26,678 nucleotides of DNA, from the NCBI GenBank assembly GCA_964528575.1, contig CAZGTQ010000075.1, forward strand, positions 1-26,678, given 5' to 3'. Made by a program: the position numbers and the translations under genes. Numbering within the stretch: position 1 is the stretch's first letter; each line of letters starts with the position of its first letter. This document shows positions 7,262 to 14,766 of this stretch, in pieces. The notes under the pieces are model-generated. The model was not told the origin of the DNA and searched no databases. It was given only the letters and a program-made list of their open reading frames with translations. This DNA is from CAZGTQ01 sp964528575. Its GTDB lineage: Bacteria; Planctomycetota; UBA1135; GCA-002686595.

Positions 7262-9211
7262 TCAACGGGCCGTGAGCTCGCCGAGCCGCTCCGCCAACGC
7301 GCGCCGCAGGGCGTCGGCCGAGGTGCGCAGGCCGGCGTGGAAGTGGCGCTGCGCGAGCGGCGGGAGCCAGCGCTCGATGCGCAGCGCGCCGAGCTCCGGC
7401 GCGACGTAGCCCTGCTCGCAGAAGCGCATCCGATAGCCCCAGCCGAGCGCCTCGAAGAACGACCGATGGAGCGGCTTGGGCAGCCTCTCGGCGCGCTCCA
7501 GCGCGAGCAGCGGATACGGCTCGTACGGCGTGAGGCGCAGGCCCGCCTGGAAGCCCATCCCCTCGACGAGCGCCAGCCGCGCAGCGACCGGCGCGGCGAC
7601 GACCGTGCTGAAGTCGACGCTGCCCGGGGACGCGACGCGCTTCGACTTGAACGCGACCTTCTCGAACAGCGCGAGCGTCCAGCTCCGCCCGACGCCGCGC
7701 GCGAGCCATCCGAGATCCTCGCCGGACAACGTCGCGGCGGCGCGCTCGAGCTGGCGCTCGCTCTCGCCCTCCTCGTCCGCCCACGCGTCGCCGTGGCGGA
7801 AGCCGAGCGCGACGAGCGCGTGCCAGCGCAGCGGGGGCTCGAGCTGGAGCGCGAGCGCGAGGTCGTCGGCGACCTCCCCGGCCCCGGCGCCCGGCGGGAC
7901 GAACGCCACGTCGTAGCGCAGCGGCTGGAACGCGCGCCAGTCCGCGTCGACTCGCTGGACCCACTCGAGGCGCGCGGGGAAGCTCCCGTCGCTCGCATGC
8001 TCGACGTGGCCGTGGAACGTCGCGAGGTCGACGCAGCTCGTGTCGGGCTGGCGGAACGCGTAGCCGGGGTCGAGCAGCGCGACGAGCGAGCGCGCGCCGG
8101 CGAGCGCGGGCACGGCGACGAGCAGCGCGGCGAACGCCGGCCGGCGCTCCCGCGCGAGCCGCTGCGCGCCGATCGCGACCCACGTGACGAGCGCCGCGGT
8201 GACCGGCATCGTGTAGCGGCTCCCCATCCCGTCCGCGGTCGAGCGCAGGTTGAGCTGGAAGTCGGTGAGGACGTAGGCGCCCAGCGCGGCGAGCGGGTAG
8301 AGCAGGCAGAACGAGACGAGCGCGGGACGGCGGCGCAGCTCGCGCAAGCACAGGACGAGCCCGGCGAGGATCGCCGCCGCCCAGAGCCACGAGAAGAGCG
8401 CTCCGCCGTGCTCCTCGAACAGCCAGGAGCGGCGCAGGTCGTGCGTGAGCGTGTCGACGAGCTTCTCCGCGTGCTGCGCGACGCCGAAGCGCAGCACGCG
8501 CTCGCCGAGGCTGCGGTTGACGATCTGCGCGGACGTCGTGACGACGGAGGCGAGCCAGGCGAGCGCGGCGAACGGCACCAGCGCGAGCAGCGCGCGCGGG
8601 TGCAGCAGCGACGCCCGATCGCGCACGAGCCACGCGACGAGCAGCGCGGGGAGCGCGAGCAGGAACTGCAGGCTGACGAAGTAGCCGATGCCGCAGACCA
8701 GGCCGAACAGGAGCACGAAGCGCGCGCGCCGCAGCCGCTCGCGCTCGGGGTTCAGGACGAGGTACGCCGCGAGCGCGACGCACAGGATCGAGTCGCCGTG
8801 GCTGCCGAGCGCGATCACGTCGACCATCTGGAACGAGGGCGGCACGAGCGCGTACAGGACCGCGACCGTCCACGCCGCCACGTCGCCCGCGCAGCGCTGC
8901 GCGAGGCGCGCGAGCACGAACGCCGTGAGGCCCGACAGCGCGATCGCCAGGAGCTTGACCGTCCAGTACGTCGGCCCGAGCACGGCGACCAGCGGGACGA
9001 GGAGCAGCCCCACGATCACCGAGCCGCGGCTGTGCGGGATCACGGGGAGCTGCTCGGGGTCGAGCGGCATCCCCTGGAGCAGAGCCCAGGCGAAGGTGCC
9101 GCTGTAGCGGTCGATCTCGATCTCGTCGATGCGTGACAGGGCGACGAGCGCACGGGCCAGCACCGTGAGCAGCAGAGCGAGCCAGGCCGGGTCCCAGCGC
9201 CGTGCGAGCAT
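7262..9211 (-). CDS. GT39-like polytopic membrane protein with unusual C-terminal domain
   Basis: A 649-residue protein. Residues 1-380 hold about ten membrane helices. A Asp29-Glu30 pair lies in the first external loop and is followed by TFAWALLQGMPLDPEQ and SRGS, resembling lipid-linked-sugar glycosyltransferases of the GT39/PMT type (GT-C fold), though similarity is weak. Residues 380-649 are soluble and contain four related motifs built on a Gly-aromatic core: LGFRHGD (469-475), LGWLARGVGRSW (500-511), EGMGFQAGL (550-558) and EALGWGYRMRF (587-597), which suggest a helical repeat domain I do not recognise. It is first in an operon with the TPR (50 nt downstream) and FG-GAP genes, so it may modify or build a surface structure for them. 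No Shine-Dalgarno is visible at the ATG. Confidence 0.65.
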   Translation of the reverse strand: MLARRWDPAWLALLLTVLARALVALSRIDEIEIDRYSGTFAWALLQGMPLDPEQLPVIPHSRGSVIVGLLLVPLVAVLGPTYWTVKLLAIALSGLTAFVLARLAQRCAGDVAAWTVAVLYALVPPSFQMVDVIALGSHGDSILCVALAAYLVLNPERERLRRARFVLLFGLVCGIGYFVSLQFLLALPALLVAWLVRDRASLLHPRALLALVPFAALAWLASVVTTSAQIVNRSLGERVLRFGVAQHAEKLVDTLTHDLRRSWLFEEHGGALFSWLWAAAILAGLVLCLRELRRRPALVSFCLLYPLAALGAYVLTDFQLNLRSTADGMGSRYTMPVTAALVTWVAIGAQRLARERRPAFAALLVAVPALAGARSLVALLDPGYAFRQPDTSCVDLATFHGHVEHASDGSFPARLEWVQRVDADWRAFQPLRYDVAFVPPGAGAGEVADDLALALQLEPPLRWHALVALGFRHGDAWADEEGESERQLERAAATLSGEDLGWLARGVGRSWTLALFEKVAFKSKRVASPGSVDFSTVVAAPVAARLALVEGMGFQAGLRLTPYEPYPLLALERAERLPKPLHRSFFEALGWGYRMRFCEQGYVAPELGALRIERWLPPLAQRHFHAGLRTSADALRRALAERLGELTAR

Positions 9212-9294
9212 GGCCGGACGGTAGCATTGTTCGAGCTTTGCAAGAGAGCGACCGCCATTAATGTACCGGGGGCGTCGGGTACGCTCCTGGGCGC
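9212..9294. promoter_or_regulatory. divergent promoter region, GT39-like / SDR
   Basis: This 83-nt region is the least GC-rich patch between two divergent genes. It holds a perfect 8-bp palindrome CATTAATG (9256-9263) and an inverted repeat GTACC (9263-9267) / GGTAC (9278-9282). A weak sigma-70-like pair toward the SDR is TTTGCA (from 9236) and TAATGT 16 nt further on. These are suggestive only. Confidence 0.4.
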
Positions 9295-10083
9295 ATGGAC
9301 CTGGGGCTCCTCGATCGGGTGGCGGTCGTGCTCGCCTCGACGGCGGGCCTGGGACTGGCGTGCGCGCGCGAGCTGGCCGCGGAGGGCGCCCGCGTGGCGA
9401 TCTCCGGCCGCGATCCCGAGCGCCTGGCGCGGGCGCTGGGCGCGCTCGGCGGCGCGGGTGAGCGGCTCTTGGGCGAGGCGCTCGACGTGACCGACCCGCT
9501 CGCGCTTGCGCGGCACCTCGAGGCGGTCCGCGCGCGCTGGGGGACCGTCCACGTGCTCGTCGTCAACGGCGGCGGGCCCCCGGTCGCCGCCGCGGTGGAC
9601 GTCGACGTGGACGGCCTGTACGCGGCGGCGCGCACGACGCTCGCGTCGGGCGTGCACGCGGTGCGCACCGTGCTGCCGTGGATGCGCGCACAGCGACACG
9701 GCCGCATCGTCGCGCTCACGTCGATCGCGGTGCGCCAGCCGCTCGCCGACCTCGCGTACTCGAACGTGATGCGCGCGGGGCTCACCGCGTACCTGAAGAC
9801 GCTCGCGGACGAGGTCGGCCGCGACGGCGTGCTCGTCAACAGCGTTTGCACCGGCTCGTTCGCGACGGACCGGCTCGCGTCCCTGTTCGAGGCGCGCGCG
9901 GCGAAGAACGGGACGAGCGCGGCGCAGGAGCGCGCGCGCGCCGAGGCCGCGATCCCCCTCGGCCGCGCCGGCGATCCCGCCGAGCTCGCGGCGCTCGTCG
10001 CCTTCCTCGCGTCCGACCGCGCGTCCTACCTCACGGGAGCGGCGCTGCCGTGCGACGGCGGCGCGTACCGGGGCTTGCTTTGA
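9295..10083 (+). CDS. SDR oxidoreductase with noncanonical active site
   Basis: A 262-residue short-chain dehydrogenase/reductase. The cofactor loop reads ASTAGLG (14-20), the usual NNAG is VNGGGPP (90-96), and the catalytic Ser is Ser143 in LTSIAVRQP. Counting the usual 13 residues on, the catalytic Tyr position holds Ser156 and the Lys position holds Arg160 (SNVMR); Tyr155 is one residue off register. A subfamily of SDRs with GGGPP and an SN-xx-R motif is known to me, so this is probably inherited rather than damage, but its reaction is not established. The C-terminus YLTGAALPCDGG is ordinary. The gene starts at the only sensible ATG, with no clear ribosome site, and lies 13 nt before the CstB-like gene, suggesting an operon. 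Confidence 0.82.
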   Translation: MDLGLLDRVAVVLASTAGLGLACARELAAEGARVAISGRDPERLARALGALGGAGERLLGEALDVTDPLALARHLEAVRARWGTVHVLVVNGGGPPVAAAVDVDVDGLYAAARTTLASGVHAVRTVLPWMRAQRHGRIVALTSIAVRQPLADLAYSNVMRAGLTAYLKTLADEVGRDGVLVNSVCTGSFATDRLASLFEARAAKNGTSAAQERARAEAAIPLGRAGDPAELAALVAFLASDRASYLTGAALPCDGGAYRGLL

Positions 10084-10096
10084 TACAACGGCCTCG

Positions 10097-11497
10097 ATGC
10101 ACTTCGAGCAGATCTACCTCGCCTGCCTCGCTCACGCCTCGTACCTGATCGGGGACGGCGGCGAGGCCGTTGTCGTCGACCCGCGCCGGGACGTCGACGT
10201 GTACCTCGAGCGCGCGCGCGAGCTCGGGCTCACGATCCGCCACGTCGTCGAGACGCACCTGCACGCGGACTTCGTGTCGGGCCACTGCGAGCTCGCGCGG
10301 CGGACGGGCGCGACGATCTGGGTGAGCCACCGGGCGAACGCCGAGTTCGAGCACGAGCCGATCCACGAGGGCGACGAGCTGCGCGTCGGCGCGGTGGTGC
10401 TGCGCTTCCTCGAGACGCCCGGGCACACGCCCGAGAGCGTGACCGTGCTCGTCTACGACACGAACGTGTCGAGCGAGCGGCCGCTCGAGATGCTGACCGG
10501 CGACACGCTCTTCGTCGGCGACGTCGGCCGGCCCGACCTCGCGGGCGCACGGGGCTACACGGCCGCCGAGATGGCCGGGACGCTGTACGACTCGCTGCAC
10601 GACAAGATCCTCGCGTACCCCGACGAGGTGCGCGTCTGGCCGGCGCACGGCGCGGGCTCGGCGTGCGGGAAGAACATCTCGCAGGAGCGCAGCTCGACGC
10701 TCGGCGAGCAGCGCCGCACGAACCACGCGCTGCGGCCGATGGCGCGCGAGGCGTTCGTCGCGCTGGCGACCGACGGTCTGGGCGTGCCGCCGCGCTATTT
10801 CGGCCACGACGCGGAGTACAACCGACGCGGCGCGCCGGCGCTCGGCGAGCTCCGCGCGCCGGCTGCGCTCGAGCCGCTCGACGTGCGCGAGCGGGCCCGC
10901 GCCGGCGCGCTCGTGCTCGACGTGCGCACGAACGTCGAGTACGGCGCGGGGCACGTGTCCGGCGCGATCAACCTCGGCCTGGGCGGTCAGCTCGCGTCGT
11001 GGGCGGGCACGCTGTTCGGCGCGGACACGCGCTTCGTGCTCGTCGCCGCGTCCGACGAGCAGGCGGCGGAGGCGCGGATGCGTCTGGCGCGCGTGGGTCT
11101 CGAGCGCGTCGAGGGCGTGCTCGCCGGCGGGATGGGCGCGTGGCGGGCGGCGGGGCTGCCGGTCGCCGAGATCGAGCAGATCGACGTCGACGAGCTGCGC
11201 CGGCGGCTCGCCGCGGACGGGGACCTCGCGGTCGTCGACGTGCGCCGCCCCGGCGAGTACGAGGCGGGCCACGTGCCGGGCGCGACGAGCGTCCCGCTCG
11301 ACGGCCTCGCGGAGCGGGTCGCTCGAGTCGACCCGACGCGGCCGACCGCGGTGATCTGCGCGGGCGGCTACCGCTCGAGCGCGGCGAGCGGACTGCTCGC
11401 GCGCGCCGGGCACGCGCGGCTCGTCAACGTGCTCGGCGGCACGGCCGCGTGGGTCGCGGCGGGCCATCCCGTCGAGCAGCCCACCGCCAGCGCGTGA
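10097..11497 (+). CDS. CstB-like persulfide dioxygenase with pseudo-rhodanese and rhodanese domains
   Basis: A 466-residue three-domain protein. The N-terminal metallo-beta-lactamase fold has the non-haem iron set of persulfide dioxygenases: His54, His56 and Asp58 in THLHADFVSGH, His110 (PGHTPES), Asp136 (TGDTLF) and His184 (PAHG). A first rhodanese-like domain (about 262-353) has Ala-Ala-Ser (317-319) where the catalytic Cys loop should be. The second (about 364-458) has an intact loop CAGGYRS with Cys421. This order, dioxygenase, pseudo-rhodanese, rhodanese, matches CstB of Staphylococcus aureus, which converts low-molecular-weight persulfides to thiosulfate and relieves sulfide stress. Length (444 in CstB, from memory) agrees. 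ATG has no clear ribosome site. The stop overlaps a possible GTG of the next gene, though I prefer the later ATG there. Confidence 0.88.
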   Translation: MHFEQIYLACLAHASYLIGDGGEAVVVDPRRDVDVYLERARELGLTIRHVVETHLHADFVSGHCELARRTGATIWVSHRANAEFEHEPIHEGDELRVGAVVLRFLETPGHTPESVTVLVYDTNVSSERPLEMLTGDTLFVGDVGRPDLAGARGYTAAEMAGTLYDSLHDKILAYPDEVRVWPAHGAGSACGKNISQERSSTLGEQRRTNHALRPMAREAFVALATDGLGVPPRYFGHDAEYNRRGAPALGELRAPAALEPLDVRERARAGALVLDVRTNVEYGAGHVSGAINLGLGGQLASWAGTLFGADTRFVLVAASDEQAAEARMRLARVGLERVEGVLAGGMGAWRAAGLPVAEIEQIDVDELRRRLAADGDLAVVDVRRPGEYEAGHVPGATSVPLDGLAERVARVDPTRPTAVICAGGYRSSAASGLLARAGHARLVNVLGGTAAWVAAGHPVEQPTASA

Positions 11498-11562
11498 GCG
11501 GCGTGGCCCCCGAGGCGGGAAACGCCGTGGAATCGCGCGGGCCCATCGACGATCCTGACGCG

Positions 11563-14500
11563 ATGGCCGCCGACCGCCCGTATCCCGACGTCCCTTCCCA
11601 GCCCCGCTTCCCCGCGGTCGAGGAGGAGATCCTCGCGTTCTGGAAGCGCGAGGGGATCTTCCAGGAGTCGGTCGAGCGGCGCCCCGCGGGCGAGCGCGGC
11701 GGCAACGAGTTCGTGTTCTACGACGGCCCGCCGTTCGCGAACGGGCTGCCGCACTACGGGCACCTGCTCACCGGCTTCATCAAGGACGTCGTGCCGCGCT
11801 TTCGGACGATGCGCGGCCGCCGCGTCGAGCGCCGCTTCGGCTGGGACTGCCACGGGCTGCCCGCCGAGATGGAGACCGAGCGCGAGCTCGGCATCTCCGG
11901 CCGCAAGGCGATCACCGAGTACGGGATCGACAAGTTCAACGCGCACTGCCGCGAGGCGGTGATGCGCTACACCGCGGAGTGGGAGCACTACGTCACGCGG
12001 CAGGCGCGTTGGGTCGAGTTCGAGAGCGCCTACCGGACGATGGACCTCGACTACATGGAGAGCGTCCTGTGGGCGGTGAAGACGCTGCACGACAAGGGGC
12101 TGCTCTACGAGGGCCAGCGCGTCATGGCGTACTCGTGGGCCGCCGAGTCGCCGGTCTCGAACTTCGAGACGCGGCTCGACGACTCGTACCGCGTGCGCCA
12201 GGACCCCGCGGTGACGGTCGCGGTGCGGCTCGAGCCGACGGACGCCGATCCGGGCCCGACGTCGGTGCTGATCTGGACGACGACGCCGTGGACGCTGCCG
12301 TCCAACCTCGCGGTCGCGGTCGGCCCCGAGCTCGATTACGACGTGTGGGAGCACGACGGCGAGCGCTGGGTGCTCGGCGCCGGGGCCGCGTCGAAGTACG
12401 CGAAGGAGCTCGAGGGTGCGACCAAGGTCGCGACGCTGAAGGGCGCCGCGCTCGTCGGCCGGCGCTACCGGCCGCTGTTCGATTACTTCGCCGACCGCGA
12501 CGCGTTCCGCGTGCTCGCGGGCGACTTCGTCGACGTCGCCGAGGGCACCGGCGCGGTGCACATGGCGCCGGGCTTCGGCGAGGACGACCACGCGCTGTGC
12601 ACGCAGCACGGGATCGAGGTCGTGTGCCCGGTCGACGACCGCGGCCGCTTCACCGACGAGGTGCCCGACTATGCGGGCCAGCTCGTCTTCGACGCGAACA
12701 AGCCGATCGTTCGCGCGCTGAAGGAGCGCGGCGTGCTCGTGCGCCACGACACGATCGAGCACAACTACCCGCACTGCTGGCGCACGGACGAGCCCTTGAT
12801 CTACCGCGCGATGACGTCGTGGTTCCTCGACGTGACCGCGATCCGCGACCGCATGGTCGCGCTCAATCAACGGATCCACTGGTACCCCGAGCGCATCCGC
12901 GACGGCCAGTTCGGCAAATGGCTCGAGGGCGCGCGCGACTGGAACCTGTCGCGCAACCGCTTCTGGGGCACGCCGCTGCCGATCTGGAAGAGCGACGATC
13001 CGCGCTATCCGCGCCTCGACGTCTACGGCAGCCTCGACGAGCTCGAGCGCGACTTCGGCGTGCGGCCGACCGACTTGCACCGGCCGGCGATCGACGCGCT
13101 GGTGCGGCCCAATCCCGACGATCCGACCGGCGCGAGCACGATGCGGCGCATCCCCGACGTGCTCGACGGGTGGTTCGAGTCGGGCTCGATGCCGTTCGCG
13201 CAGATCCACTACCCGTTCGAGAACGAGCAGTGGTTCGAGGACCACTTCCCCGCCGACTTCATCACCGAGTACATCGCGCAGACGCGCGGGTGGTTCTACA
13301 CGCTCGTCGTGCTCGCGACGGCGCTGTTCGACAAGCCGCCGTTCAAGAGCTGCGTGTGCCACGGCGTCGTCGTCGACGAGGACGGGCAGAAGCTCTCCAA
13401 GCGCAAGCGCAACTACCCGAGCCCGAACGAGGTCTTCGACACGCACGGCGCGGACGCGCTGCGCTGGTTCCTCGTCTCGTCGCCGATCCTGCGCGGCGGC
13501 GACCTCGAGATCGACCGCTCGGGGAGCAGGATCGCCGAGGTCGTGCGCCTCGTGCTCAATCCGATCTGGAACGCGTACGCGTTCTTCTGCATGTACGCGA
13601 ACGCCGACGGCGTGCGCGGGCGGATGCGCGCGGATGCCGAGGGCCGTCTCGACCGGTACGTGCTCGCGAAGACGCGCGAGCTGGCCGAGGGCGTCGGCGA
13701 CGCGCTCGAGGACTACGACCTGCCGGGCGCGTGCGCGCACGTGCGCGCGTACCTCGACGCGCTGAACAACTGGTACATCCGGCGCTCGCGCGCGCGCTTC
13801 TGGTCGAAGGAGCACGACGCGGCGAAGGCGGACGCGTACGACACGCTCTACACGTCGCTCGTCGTGCTCTGTCGCGTCGCCGCGCCGCTCCTGCCGCTCG
13901 TCACCGAGGCGGTCCACCGCGGGCTGACCGGCGAGCGCAGCGTGCACCTGTGCGACTGGCCCGACCCGGACGAGCTGCCGTCCGATCCCGCGCTCGTCGC
14001 CGACATGGATCGCGTGCGCGAGGTGTGCTCGACGGCGCTCGGGCTGCGCGAGGAGCACCGCCTGCGCGTGCGCCTGCCGCTCGCGCATCTGACGGTCGCC
14101 GGCCCGGGCGCCGAGCGGCTGCGGCCGTTCTTCGACCTCGTCCGCGACGAAGTGAACGTCAAGGCGGTCGAGACGTCGGAGGAGCTCGAGTCGTTCGGCC
14201 GCTGGGACCTCAAGGTCGACGCGCGCGCGCTCGGCCCGCGCCTGGGGCCGAAGATGAAGGACGTCATCGCGGCGTCGAAGAAGGGCGCGTGGCGGCGCAC
14301 CGACGCAGGCGTCGAGGTCGCGGGCGAGGCGCTCCAGGAGGGCGAGTACGTGCTGCGCCTGCTGCCGCGCGAGGGCCTGGGCGCCGTCGCGATCGGAGCG
14401 CTCCCCGGCGGCGACATGCTCGTCGTGCTCGACGTCGCGACGACGCCGGAGCTCGAGCGCGAGGGCGTCGCGCGCGACGTCGTGCGCCTCGTGCAGAGCG

Positions 14501-14715
14501 CGCGCAAGGAGGCCGGCCTGCACGTCTCCGACCGCATCGCGCTGTGGGTCGACGCGGGCGCGGCGGTACGCGACGCGCTCGGCCCGTGGCGCGCCTACGT
14601 GATGGAGCAGACGCTCGCGGTCGAGCTCGGCCTGGGCGCCGCGCCCGACGACGCGAGCGCGACGAAGGCGGAGCTCGACGGCACGCCGATCGCGATCGGC
14701 GTGCGCAAGGCCTAG
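11563..14715 (+). CDS. ileS: isoleucyl-tRNA synthetase, type 2 (eukaryote-like)
   Basis: A 1050-residue class-I synthetase that charges tRNA-Ile in the cytoplasm. The HIGH motif is HYGH (64-67) within NGLPHYGHLLTGFIKD; WDCHGLPAE follows; the editing domain has TTTPWTLPSN (from about 240); WFESGSMPFAQ and the KMSKS loop as KLSKR (610-614) in QKLSKRKRNYPSP are clear. The length, GLPHYGH and the KRKRNYP run identify IleRS type 2, the eukaryote-like clade found in some bacteria and associated with natural mupirocin resistance; the type-1 C-terminal zinc knuckle is absent. An in-frame GTG at 11494 overlapping the previous stop (GTGA) would add 23 residues without conserved character, so the ATG at 11563 is chosen. 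Possibly the only ileS; that cannot be judged here. Confidence 0.95.
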   Translation: MAADRPYPDVPSQPRFPAVEEEILAFWKREGIFQESVERRPAGERGGNEFVFYDGPPFANGLPHYGHLLTGFIKDVVPRFRTMRGRRVERRFGWDCHGLPAEMETERELGISGRKAITEYGIDKFNAHCREAVMRYTAEWEHYVTRQARWVEFESAYRTMDLDYMESVLWAVKTLHDKGLLYEGQRVMAYSWAAESPVSNFETRLDDSYRVRQDPAVTVAVRLEPTDADPGPTSVLIWTTTPWTLPSNLAVAVGPELDYDVWEHDGERWVLGAGAASKYAKELEGATKVATLKGAALVGRRYRPLFDYFADRDAFRVLAGDFVDVAEGTGAVHMAPGFGEDDHALCTQHGIEVVCPVDDRGRFTDEVPDYAGQLVFDANKPIVRALKERGVLVRHDTIEHNYPHCWRTDEPLIYRAMTSWFLDVTAIRDRMVALNQRIHWYPERIRDGQFGKWLEGARDWNLSRNRFWGTPLPIWKSDDPRYPRLDVYGSLDELERDFGVRPTDLHRPAIDALVRPNPDDPTGASTMRRIPDVLDGWFESGSMPFAQIHYPFENEQWFEDHFPADFITEYIAQTRGWFYTLVVLATALFDKPPFKSCVCHGVVVDEDGQKLSKRKRNYPSPNEVFDTHGADALRWFLVSSPILRGGDLEIDRSGSRIAEVVRLVLNPIWNAYAFFCMYANADGVRGRMRADAEGRLDRYVLAKTRELAEGVGDALEDYDLPGACAHVRAYLDALNNWYIRRSRARFWSKEHDAAKADAYDTLYTSLVVLCRVAAPLLPLVTEAVHRGLTGERSVHLCDWPDPDELPSDPALVADMDRVREVCSTALGLREEHRLRVRLPLAHLTVAGPGAERLRPFFDLVRDEVNVKAVETSEELESFGRWDLKVDARALGPRLGPKMKDVIAASKKGAWRRTDAGVEVAGEALQEGEYVLRLLPREGLGAVAIGALPGGDMLVVLDVATTPELEREGVARDVVRLVQSARKEAGLHVSDRIALWVDAGAAVRDALGPWRAYVMEQTLAVELGLGAAPDDASATKAELDGTPIAIGVRKA

Positions 14716-14735
14716 GGCCTCGGCGTCGGGTGTAG

Positions 14736-14758
14736 GGCGAAGTGCGCTGCGCTTCCCC
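14736..14758. terminator. bidirectional hairpin between convergent ileS and kinase
   Basis: GAAGTGC (14739-14745) and GCGCTTC (14749-14755) pair with one G-T wobble around a three-base loop, with flanking GG/CC able to extend it past a mismatch. It lies in the 51 nt between convergent stops. There is no T-run on either strand, so it is a modest candidate. Confidence 0.35.
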
Positions 14759-14766
14759 GGCGCCGC

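Noticed and set aside
11494..11562. GTG start for ileS overlapping the preceding stop
   Set aside because: The added 23 residues show no conserved IleRS character, and the ATG at 11563 places the conserved YPDVPSQPRFPAVEEEIL start correctly. The overlap remains possible.
11368..14523. Long minus-strand open frame antisense to ileS
   Set aside because: It mirrors a confirmed synthetase and is rich in Arg, Val, Asp and His, typical of the antisense frame of high-GC genes.
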